Below are positions 1-5,320 of a stretch of 6,495 nucleotides of DNA, one piece after another. Within the stretch, counting starts at the first letter, position 1, and each line of letters opens with the position of its first letter. Under the pieces are notes generated by a model. That model made no database searches. It was given only the letters and a program-made list of their open reading frames with translations, and was not told the origin of the DNA. The translations under genes were made by a program, and so were the position numbers. This DNA comes from SURF-32 sp964648365. GTDB taxonomy: Bacteria > Planctomycetota > Phycisphaerae > UBA1845. The stretch is from the NCBI GenBank assembly GCA_964648365.1, contig CAZYLK010000258.1, positions 1 through 6,495 of the forward strand, given 5' to 3'.

Positions 1-45
1 AAGGCGATTCGTGAAGAAAAGACAGCCGCATAGTGAACGGCGTTG

Positions 46-73
46 CGTGCCACGACGTGCCACGCGTGCTACG
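46..73. repeat. GTGCCAC direct repeats
   Basis: Three nearly identical 9-mers follow one another: CGTGCCACG at 46-54, CGTGCCACG at 56-64 and CGTGCTACG at 65-73. The core GTGCCAC is the reverse complement of the GTGGCAC core seen at 2652-2680 and inside purH at 4973-4979, so this may be one member of a dispersed intergenic repeat family. No coding sequence overlaps it. Confidence 0.6.
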
Positions 74-93
74 TTAATCCGCGCGGGCTGAAG

Positions 94-111
94 CCGGCGG
101 CTCGGCGCCGG
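94..111. repeat. GC-rich inverted repeat downstream of the membrane protein gene
   Basis: CCGGCG (94-99) and CGCCGG (106-111) form a perfect 6-bp stem around a 6-nt loop. It lies 22 bp beyond the stop codon of the minus-strand gene at 133-1059. The neighbouring GGCT-GA-AGCC (87-96) gives a second overlapping small hairpin. No T-tract follows on the minus strand, so this is a possible transcript-end structure or a GC-rich intergenic repeat rather than a proven intrinsic terminator. Confidence 0.4.
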
Positions 112-132
112 GGCACGAGCGTTTACGGCGGT

Positions 133-1059
133 TCAGCCGCGCAGCATGGCCGCTGAGAGGGAGTCCCCCGCGGCGGGGTCGTCGACGCGGCGTTGCAGCA
201 GCGGGCGCAGCCGTTCGAAATCGCGTGCGGGGCGCGAATCGGGAAACAGCCGGCTGATTCTGCGACCGGCCGCCAGCGCCGCCCCGTAGTCGCCCTCGCG
301 GACGTGGCGGGCAAAATCCGCCCGCAACGCGTCGAACGTCAACTGCGCCGCGGCGGCCAGTTCGGACTCCCGTTGGGCGACGAACGCCACCGGCCGGGAT
401 GTTCGCCAGCGATCGAGCATCGATCCCGCCTCGATCAGCGCGCCGCCCGCCAGTGCCTCGCGCCAGCGAGTAAGCGCACCGTTGCGAAGCTCAGAACTGG
501 CCGGCGGCGGCTCAGCCGATACCTCGCGCCCGCGGGAACCGAAGCTCACGTCCGCCGCCCGCCGCGCGACGGGTGGGGCCTCGGAGGCGGCCGCGGACGC
601 GCCCGCAGTCGCCCCGGCCTGGGCGCCGGGCGGACGCATGGAATCGGCGTGGTCCTCGCGAAACGGCCGTCCCGCCAGGCGCGGAAACGTGCTCTCTGCC
701 AGCGTGGCCGCCACCAGTTCCGATGCGTGGGACGGCTGCTCCCCGGCCACAAGGTCGATGGCGTCCGAGGCCTGCAGCGCCTCGACGCGCCGCTCCATCG
801 CCATCAGTCGATCCTCTAATTCCGCCGAGCGCCGCAGCAGCGGCATCCACCACGCCTGCACACTGAGCAGATGATCCAGCAGCGACCAGAGGCAGATCAC
901 GCTGAGCAGGAAGATCGCGCCGAGCACCGTATTGCCGATCTGCCCGGCACCGGCGGTGCGATACATGAAGTACAGCCAGAGAAAGACGTGGAGCGTCGCC
1001 AGCGCGAAGGCAAACTTGCGCGTCTGACGGACGTAACGTGAGACGTCGTGCGGCGTCAT
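133..1059 (-). CDS. Two-TM membrane protein with coiled coil and TPR-like C-terminus
   Basis: This is a 308-residue hypothetical protein with no named family that I recognise. Two hydrophobic helices at about residues 15-34 and 41-62 are joined by a short Gly-rich turn, so it should be an inner-membrane hairpin anchor. A charged heptad-like segment (about 76-97) looks like a short coiled coil. Residues 140-190 are Ala/Pro/Ser-rich and probably a disordered linker. Residues 195-290 are helical. The stretch around GDYGAALAAGRRISRLFPDS (256-275) has the G-Y-AL...FP-S pattern of a TPR repeat, suggesting a protein-binding tail. I chose ATG at 1059 because membrane helices begin soon after it; an in-frame TTG at 1143 would add 28 unlikely polar residues. 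The SD region is the G8 run plus AGGG. A 22-codon ORF overlaps this start (ATGA), so translation may be coupled. Function unknown; a role in envelope organisation is only a guess. Confidence 0.8.
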   Translation of the reverse strand: MTPHDVSRYVRQTRKFAFALATLHVFLWLYFMYRTAGAGQIGNTVLGAIFLLSVICLWSLLDHLLSVQAWWMPLLRRSAELEDRLMAMERRVEALQASDAIDLVAGEQPSHASELVAATLAESTFPRLAGRPFREDHADSMRPPGAQAGATAGASAAASEAPPVARRAADVSFGSRGREVSAEPPPASSELRNGALTRWREALAGGALIEAGSMLDRWRTSRPVAFVAQRESELAAAAQLTFDALRADFARHVREGDYGAALAAGRRISRLFPDSRPARDFERLRPLLQRRVDDPAAGDSLSAAMLRG

Positions 1060-1124
1060 GCCCTGCCCCCCCCGATCATTCCGTCGAAAAATGAGAGCTG
1101 TGCCCCGATTGACGATCCTCCCAT
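1056..1124 (-). CDS. Possible 22-residue leader ORF coupled to the membrane protein
   Basis: An ATG at 1124 is preceded by AGGAGGAAGGAG (1128-1139, minus strand), whose AGGAGG lies 9 nt from the start. This is one of the best Shine-Dalgarno matches in the window. The ORF reads MGGSSIGAQLSFFDGMIGGG plus RA, then stops at TGA. That stop overlaps the ATG of the 308-residue gene as ATGA, the classic arrangement for translational re-initiation. Near its 3' end is a run of eight G (1066-1073). One extra G would put the leader in frame with the membrane protein and fuse them. It may therefore be a real coupled small ORF, the true N-terminus hidden by a homopolymer miscount, or a slippage-controlled start. 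The peptide has no recognisable domain. Confidence 0.4.
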   Translation of the reverse strand: MGGSSIGAQLSFFDGMIGGGRA

Positions 1125-1199
1125 CGGCTCCTTCCTCCTGCAACGCGTCCCATGCGAGCGAGCCGCGCGTGGCCGAACCGTGGCCGGCCTTCCACCCGC

Positions 1200-1240
1200 G
1201 TTATACCCGACCGACCCGCGCCGCGACCAGCCTTTTTTTT
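1200..1240 (-). promoter_or_regulatory. Candidate promoter for leader ORF and membrane protein
   Basis: On the minus strand TATAAC (1200-1205) is a good -10 element. A weak -35 (TGGTCG, 1224-1229) lies 18 bp upstream, and a run of eight A (1233-1240) sits just above it, where an UP element would be. The predicted transcript would start about 70 nt before the leader ORF. The 1060-1337 gap otherwise shows no gene and no clear terminator after manA, so read-through from manA is also possible. Confidence 0.35.
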
Positions 1241-1337
1241 GGGCGGCCGCCGGATCCGTCGCGTGGCGGCGGGCAGACCGGGGACTGACGCGCTATGCGC
1301 CCATGACCACCCACACCGTGCAGCTTTCGACCGCCTG

Positions 1338-2441
1338 CTACTCGTCCTTCATCGGTCGCGGCACGGTCAGCGGAACATACGACGGCGCGTGCGAACTCCC
1401 GGACCGCAGTTCCGCGCGCTCGGCTTCGTTCAGCGGCTCCAGTGTACTGGCGATCGGCACCGTCACCTCCAGCCACACGGAGTTTTCTCGCGTACGCACG
1501 CGGCCGTCCTTCAAACCCGCGGGAAGCAGCACCGTATCGCCGCGGCCGAAGCTCAGCGGCGTCGGCCCGCCGGCGTACACGACTTCTCCTTCACCCTCAA
1601 GCACAATCCACAGAACCATCTCGTCGTGCGGAATCGGCTGCTCAACGCCGTCGATCATGCGCACGCGTTCGATGACGAAGGCCTCGCACGCCACCAGTCG
1701 GGTGACGGCCGTCCAGACGCTGGCGACGTGCGAACGGGCTTCATGACCCGGCGGTACGTCTTCATACGTCACGCACTCCAGCGCCGACTCGACGTGCAAC
1801 TCCCGTTTCACTCCCGTGGCGGGGTCGACGCGATCGAAGTCGTACAAGCGGAACGTCGTATCCGACGGCGTCTGCACCTCGGCCACCAGCACGCCGGCGC
1901 CGAGCGCGTGGACCGTGCCGCTGGGCAGGTAGTAGCAGTCGCCCTTTTTGACCGGAACGCGCCGGAGGCAGGACTCGACGTTTCCGTCACGGATCGCCGC
2001 CCGCAGGGCCGTCTCATCGGTGCCCGGTGTGAAGCCGCGGTAGATGAACGCGCCCGGCTCGGCGTCGATGACGTACCACGCCTCGTGCTTGACGCGGACC
2101 GGACCGCCGAGCCGCTGCGCGACCGCCTCAGTGGGGTGAACCTGAACGCTGAGCATCTGCGCCGCGTCCAGAAATTTGATCAGAAGAGGAAACCGGCCAT
2201 CCACGAGCGGGGCACGGCCGGTCAGCCGCGGGCCCCACTCATTGACCAATGAACGAAGCGTGCGCCCCTTCGCGGGACCGCGCGACACGACGGAGCCATC
2301 GGACTCCAGGTCGGCAACTTCCCAACTCTCGCCGATGGTCACCCCGTCCGGCGGCGACTTGCCCAGCCGGGTCGCCAGCCGCGCGCCGCCCCACAATCGC
2401 TCCTTGAAAACAGGCTCGAAAACGAGCGGACAGACCTCCAT
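1338..2441 (-). CDS. manA: Mannose-6-phosphate isomerase, class I
   Basis: This 367-residue cytoplasmic zinc enzyme interconverts mannose-6-phosphate and fructose-6-phosphate, feeding GDP-mannose and glycan synthesis or mannose catabolism. The N-terminal FEPVFKERLWGG (8-19) and GESWEVAD (37-44) are hallmarks of the family. LIKFLDAAQMLSVQVHP (87-103) supplies the expected metal ligands Gln100 and His102. KHEAWYVI (118-125) supplies Glu120, and PSGTVHALGAG (173-183) supplies His178. VAEVQTPSDTTFRLYDFDR (186-204) carries the conserved active-site Arg198. A C-terminal cupin half (about 245-330) completes the fold. It is some 50 residues longer than the compact Bacillus-type enzymes, partly through a tail of about 35 residues after 330. 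The ATG at 2441 is chosen because AGGAGG (2453-2458) lies 11 nt upstream and family homology begins there; the open frame continues far upstream only as antisense shadow. It stands alone, with no sugar-pathway neighbours in the window. Confidence 0.95.
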   Translation of the reverse strand: MEVCPLVFEPVFKERLWGGARLATRLGKSPPDGVTIGESWEVADLESDGSVVSRGPAKGRTLRSLVNEWGPRLTGRAPLVDGRFPLLIKFLDAAQMLSVQVHPTEAVAQRLGGPVRVKHEAWYVIDAEPGAFIYRGFTPGTDETALRAAIRDGNVESCLRRVPVKKGDCYYLPSGTVHALGAGVLVAEVQTPSDTTFRLYDFDRVDPATGVKRELHVESALECVTYEDVPPGHEARSHVASVWTAVTRLVACEAFVIERVRMIDGVEQPIPHDEMVLWIVLEGEGEVVYAGGPTPLSFGRGDTVLLPAGLKDGRVRTRENSVWLEVTVPIASTLEPLNEAERAELRSGSSHAPSYVPLTVPRPMKDE

Positions 2442-2466
2442 GATCGACGGCGCCTCCTGTGGCGGC

Positions 2467-2494
2467 ATTGTAGGGCGCGCGGTGAGGGTGGCAA
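2467..2494 (-). promoter_or_regulatory. Sigma70-type promoter of manA
   Basis: On the minus strand TTGCCA (2489-2494, 5 of 6 matches to TTGACA) and TACAAT (2467-2472, 5 of 6 to TATAAT) are separated by 16 bp. Transcription would begin near 2460, just ahead of the AGGAGG at 2453-2458, giving a leader of about 20 nt. The octamer repeat starts immediately upstream of the -35 box. Confidence 0.6.
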
Positions 2495-2502
2495 GGAGAA
2501 GA

Positions 2503-2609
2503 AGGCACGGAGGCACGGAGGCGCGGTGGGTCGGAGGCACGGAATCGCGCACGCTGGTCCAGGCACGAAGGGAAGAGAGCCGTGGAGCCACGGAGCGACG
2601 AAGGCCAAG
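2503..2609 (+). repeat. 8-bp-periodic repeat, copy A (CRCRRAGG family)
   Basis: Octamers run in register: AGGCACGG (2503-2510), AGGCACGG (2511-2518), AGGCGCGG (2519-2526), TGGGTCGG (2527-2534) and AGGCACGG (2535-2542). After a degenerate gap come AGGCACGA (2561-2568), then AGCCGTGG (2578-2585), AGCCACGG (2586-2593), AGCGACGA (2594-2601) and AGGCCAAG (2602-2609). The period is 8, not a multiple of 3, and no stable coding frame is implied. The same octamer pattern occurs in reverse orientation at 3376-3407. Confidence 0.7.
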
Positions 2610-2651
2610 GAGCGGATGCGCGGATGCGCCGGGGCGTGACAACATCGGCAA

Positions 2652-2680
2652 GTGGCACCTGGTGGCACTCGGTGTGGCAC
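2652..2680 (+). repeat. GTGGCAC triple array
   Basis: The exact heptamer GTGGCAC occurs three times, at 2652-2658, 2662-2668 and 2674-2680, spaced 10 and 12 bp start to start. That is close to one helical turn, as for a set of protein sites on one DNA face. The same heptamer is found within the purH insert (4973-4979) and, as GTGCCAC, at 47-53 and 57-63. It may be a dispersed intergenic repeat or an operator array in the region between divergent genes. Confidence 0.55.
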
Positions 2681-2867
2681 GGTCTCGTCTTCGAGGCCGT
2701 GGGGACCATCGCATGTGCCGCACCATCCGCGAGATCGCGCCAGGAAGGTCACGGCCCGGACTCGGCCCGCCTGTCGCGGCTGACACCCATCCCGCGCTCC
2801 GCGGATTTGCCGACCCCGCGGCCGAAAACGTCACGCACCTGATGCGCGGGGGACAGTGGCGATGGCG

Positions 2868-2896
2868 TTGCGTGGGGCTGGACGGAGGCTTACACT
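2868..2896 (+). promoter_or_regulatory. Candidate promoter for the tRNA-binding protein gene
   Basis: TTGCGT (2868-2873) and TACACT (2891-2896) are separated by 17 bp. The -10 keeps the key TA...T positions; the -35 keeps only TTG. The start site would be near 2903, leaving a leader of about 70 nt. I see no riboswitch-like structure in the leader, but a fold prediction was not possible. Confidence 0.4.
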
Positions 2897-2972
2897 TCGC
2901 GGTTTGCAGGCCGGACGGTCGGGGTCGGCGCTGCCGAGATCGGCGCGCGACCGGTGAATTGAGTGCAGGCCC

Positions 2973-3317
2973 ATGAGCGAAGCATCGGACATCATCAACA
3001 TCGGCGACTTTGCCAAGGTCAAGCTGCGCGTGGCGCGGGTGCTGGAGGCGCGGGAGCATCCGAACGCGGACAAGCTGCTGGTGCTGAAGGTCGATCTGGG
3101 CACCGAGCAGCGGCAGATCTGCGCCGGCATCCGCGGGCACTACACCCCCGAGCAGCTTGTCGGCCGCAACCTGGTCGTGGTCGCGAATCTTGCTCCGCGG
3201 ATGATGCGCGGCGAGGAGAGTAACGGCATGCTCCTGGCCGCCAGCAACGCCGAGCACACGAAGGTGATCTTCCTGACCCCCGAATCGGACATCGAACCCG
3301 GCGCGGCCGTGTCGTAG
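2973..3317 (+). CDS. Stand-alone tRNA-binding protein (EMAP/MetG C-terminal type)
   Basis: This 114-residue protein is a single OB-fold tRNA-binding domain, the module found at the C-terminus of bacterial methionyl-tRNA synthetase, in Arc1p/EMAPII and in CsaA. Hallmarks in order are FAKVKLRVARVLEAREHPNA (13-32) with the DKLLVLKVD motif just after it, RQICAGI (47-53), YTPEQLVGRNLVVVANLAPR (57-76), then MRGEESNGMLLAAS (78-91). The match runs end to end, so it is a complete free domain, not a fragment. It could act in trans as the beta subunit of a MetRS lacking this domain, or as a general tRNA/translation factor; the window holds no synthetase to decide. The ATG at 2973 has only a weak GCAGG Shine-Dalgarno 3-8 nt upstream. 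It is a monocistronic unit bounded by repeats on both sides. Confidence 0.9.
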   Translation: MSEASDIINIGDFAKVKLRVARVLEAREHPNADKLLVLKVDLGTEQRQICAGIRGHYTPEQLVGRNLVVVANLAPRMMRGEESNGMLLAASNAEHTKVIFLTPESDIEPGAAVS

Positions 3318-3318
3318 C

Positions 3319-3335
3319 GCGACCCCCGAGGTCGC
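3319..3335 (+). terminator. Hairpin after the tRNA-binding protein gene
   Basis: GCGACC (3319-3324) and GGTCGC (3330-3335) form a perfect 6-bp stem with a 5-nt loop, starting 2 nt after the TAG stop. Only TT follows, so it lacks a proper U-tract and may be a weak or factor-dependent transcript end. Confidence 0.4.
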
Positions 3336-3375
3336 TTCGAAACTCTCGAAAACATCCCATCCATTCCCTCTCCCT

Positions 3376-3407
3376 CCTTTGCGCCTTCGCACCTTCGCGC
3401 CTTTGCG
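3376..3407 (-). repeat. 8-bp-periodic repeat, copy B (CRCRRAGG family)
   Basis: Four octamers follow without interruption: CCTTTGCG (3376-3383), CCTTCGCA (3384-3391), CCTTCGCG (3392-3399) and CCTTTGCG (3400-3407). On the minus strand they read CGCRAAGG or TGCGAAGG, matching the CACGGAGG/CGCGGTGG units of copy A (2503-2542) as a common CRCRRAGG pattern. Copy A is on the plus strand, so the two copies flank the tRNA-binding protein gene in inverted orientation. Confidence 0.7.
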
Positions 3408-3458
3408 TTGATTTCCGCCCGCAGCCGCCCGCCCGCCCTGCCGCAACGCCGCCCGATC

Positions 3459-3467
3459 TGCTACCAT
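3459..3467 (+). promoter_or_regulatory. Extended -10 of purH, probably leaderless
   Basis: TGCTACCAT (TGn plus TACCAT) ends 7 nt before the purH ATG at 3475, so transcription should start at or within a base or two of the A of ATG. There is no Shine-Dalgarno in the gap. Together these suggest a leaderless mRNA. No convincing -35 was found in the GC-rich sequence upstream. Confidence 0.45.
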
Positions 3468-3474
3468 CCCGGCC

Positions 3475-5187
3475 ATGTCCGAACCCCGCAAGATCCGACG
3501 CGCACTGATCAGCGTGTACGACAAGACCGGCATCGTCGACTTCGCCCGCGCCCTCGCCGGCGAGTTCGGCGTCGAGATCATCTCTACCGGCGGCACGGCC
3601 GCGCTGCTGAAAGAGCGCGGCATCCCGGTCACGCTGGTCGAAGAGGTCACCGGCTTCCCCGAAATGATGGACGGCCGCGTCAAAACGCTCCACCCGAAAA
3701 TCCACGCCGGCATCCTGGCCGACCGCGACAACCCCGAGCACATGCGGCAACTCGCCGAGCAGGGCATTGAGCCGATCGACATGGTTGTCGTCAACTTGTA
3801 CCCGTTCGAGAAGACCGTCGCCGACCCGAACTGCACCTTCGAGCAGGCGATCGAAATGATCGACATCGGCGGGCCGTGCCTGCTGCGGGCGGCGGCGAAG
3901 AATCATCGGCATGTGCTTCCAGTCTCAGATCCGTGTCACTACGAGCGGACTCTCAAGTACCTTCGTGGCGATGCGGAGTCCTGTGGCCCTGAGTGGCCCA
4001 CGTGGTTGCTCACCAAGGCATTTCAGCACACCGCGGGATATGACATCGTCGTGCATAACCACTTTGCACGGCGACATTGGGAGACAGTGTTCCCTCCTGT
4101 AATGTTCCTCGACCTGGGAGGCGGCTTGCCGACAACCGGTAATGAGTTTCGTTACGGTGAGAACCCGCACCAGCGCGGGACCATGTACTTTCTCGCACAA
4201 GCCGATGATCGATGCTCCGTTGTGGGGGCATCATTCGACGCGAACTCTGAGTCACTCTCTTACAACAACGTCAACGACGCCGAGGCTGCGCTATCGCTGA
4301 TCCGAGAGCTTTGCAGGCCCGGAGACGCCCGTCGCGCTTGCAACTTTATCAAACATACAAACGCGTGCGGCGTGGGCATCGCTGAGAGTCCCGTCGATGC
4401 CTATCGACGGGCCTATCTCGGAGATCCAAACGCCGCGATGGGCGGCATTCTGGCCTGTAACTTCGATGTCGACGCACAATTTGCTCACGTTGTGATGGAT
4501 ACCTACGCTCAATGGGGCAAAGAGGCGGGTGCCGGCGGGTTCTTCGTCGAGGTCTGGATCGCTACCGCATTCAATGAGGCCGCTCTTGAGGTCATCAAGA
4601 CGAGCAAGCAGTGGGGGGAGCGCGTCCGCCTCCTCGCTGTGGCCGGCATGAACAATCCAACGGACCAACCCGCGCTGGAATACCGATCCATCGCCGGCGG
4701 CATGCTGGTTCAGACCCAGGACAACCTCGGCCTCAATGAAGATCAGTGGAAAGTGGTCACGAAGCGCCCCCCCACCGATGCCGAGATGGCCGACCTGCGG
4801 CTGGCGTGGCTCGTCTGCAAGCACACCAAGAGCAACGCCATCACCATCTGCAAGGACGGCATGCTGATCGGCAACGGGGCGGGGCAGATGTCGCGGGTGA
4901 TGAGTTGCCGCATCGCCGTCTGGCTGGCTCGGGAGAACGGGCATCTGACGGAGGAGCACTGCTCACAGAGCAGTGGCACACAGGGCAGCGGGACGCGTGA
5001 GAATGGCCCAGTGGCCGCGTCGGATGCGTTCTTCCCCTTCTCCGACGGCCCGACCATCCTCATGGATGCCGGCGTCACCGCCCTCATTCAGCCCGGCGGC
5101 TCCAAACGCGACGAAGACACGATCAAGGCCTGCGACGAGCGCGGCGTCGCCATGATCTTCACCGGCACGCGGCATTTCCGGCATTGA
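3475..5187 (+). CDS. purH: Bifunctional AICAR transformylase/IMP cyclohydrolase
   Basis: This enzyme catalyses the last two steps of de novo IMP synthesis: formylation of AICAR with 10-formyl-THF, then ring closure of FAICAR. The N-terminal MGS-like cyclohydrolase domain (about 1-200) shows ALISVYDKTGI (10-20), STGGTAALL (37-45), GRVKTLHPKIHAGIL (67-81), VVVNLYPFEKTV (104-115) and RAAAKN (138-143). The transformylase part shows FRYGENPHQ (225-233), SYNNVNDAEAAL (262-273), FIKHTNACGVGI (291-302, catalytic Lys293/His294), KHTKSNAI (449-456), GNGAGQMSRV (466-475), ASDAFFPF (515-522), the QPGGS motif near 540 and the usual C-terminal TGTRHFRH. At 570 residues it is longer than the usual 510-530. 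Much of the excess is a low-complexity insert (about 487-513), ENGHLTEEHCSQSSGTQGSG and following, just before ASDAFFPF. DNA from about 3900 to 4600 is clearly lower in GC than both ends. All key motifs are intact, so it is probably functional. Confidence 0.95.
   Translation: MSEPRKIRRALISVYDKTGIVDFARALAGEFGVEIISTGGTAALLKERGIPVTLVEEVTGFPEMMDGRVKTLHPKIHAGILADRDNPEHMRQLAEQGIEPIDMVVVNLYPFEKTVADPNCTFEQAIEMIDIGGPCLLRAAAKNHRHVLPVSDPCHYERTLKYLRGDAESCGPEWPTWLLTKAFQHTAGYDIVVHNHFARRHWETVFPPVMFLDLGGGLPTTGNEFRYGENPHQRGTMYFLAQADDRCSVVGASFDANSESLSYNNVNDAEAALSLIRELCRPGDARRACNFIKHTNACGVGIAESPVDAYRRAYLGDPNAAMGGILACNFDVDAQFAHVVMDTYAQWGKEAGAGGFFVEVWIATAFNEAALEVIKTSKQWGERVRLLAVAGMNNPTDQPALEYRSIAGGMLVQTQDNLGLNEDQWKVVTKRPPTDAEMADLRLAWLVCKHTKSNAITICKDGMLIGNGAGQMSRVMSCRIAVWLARENGHLTEEHCSQSSGTQGSGTRENGPVAASDAFFPFSDGPTILMDAGVTALIQPGGSKRDEDTIKACDERGVAMIFTGTRHFRH
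4957..4979 (+). repeat. Hairpin repeat embedded in purH
   Basis: CACTGCT (4957-4963) and AGCAGTG (4969-4975) form a perfect 7-bp inverted repeat around CACAG, followed by GGCAC, so that GTGGCAC spans 4973-4979. It lies exactly in the stretch where PurH has extra residues relative to the family. The GTGGCAC core is shared with the intergenic arrays at 2652-2680 and 46-73, suggesting that a normally intergenic repeat has landed in frame in the gene. Confidence 0.65.
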
Positions 5188-5249
5188 GCCGCGCGAGGCG
5201 CGAGCGTCGCTCCAAATCGCCCGTGCGTCGCCTGCCGGCGCAATCAAAA

Positions 5250-5277
5250 GGGGGGCGGACCTGATGATCCGCCCCCC
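5250..5277 (-). terminator. Strong intrinsic terminator between convergent genes
   Basis: GGGGGGCGGA (5250-5259) and TCCGCCCCCC (5268-5277) make a perfect 10-bp stem with an 8-nt loop. On the minus strand the stem is followed by CTTTTGATTG-like sequence (5241-5249), a short U-tract, so it fits best as the terminator of the minus-strand gene ending at 5321. It can also stop purH transcripts arriving from the left, though the plus side lacks a T-run. Confidence 0.8.
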
Positions 5278-5320
5278 TGCACTTACTGAACTTGTGTACG
5301 CGCGAGGCGTACTCTACAGC

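Noticed and set aside
193..819. 208-codon plus-strand frame opposite the membrane protein gene
   Set aside because: Shadow of 133-1059; composition is Arg/Gly-rich and there is no start signal, while the minus frame encodes TM helices and a TPR-like tail.
1231..1240. T8 run as a plus-strand terminator, or its A8 complement as the end of manA
   Set aside because: No plus-strand gene precedes it and no stable hairpin abuts it on that side. On the minus strand the GCCGCC/GGCGGC stem (about 1245-1270) is followed by A, not T.
1152..2252. 366-codon plus-strand frame opposite manA
   Set aside because: It is antisense to manA, rich in Arg/His/Ala, has no recognisable domain and no ribosome-binding site.
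2503..2609. Octamer array as a CRISPR array
   Set aside because: Units are 8 bp, contiguous and drifting, with no long repeats separated by unique spacers and no cas genes.
1338..3866. Open frame of 842 codons on the minus strand spanning manA and extending antisense to the tRNA-binding gene and purH
   Set aside because: Only the part after ATG 2441 matches a family (manA) and has a Shine-Dalgarno and promoter at its start. The upstream part is an Arg/Pro/Ser-rich translation through noncoding repeats and antisense to two well-supported genes, as expected from high GC.
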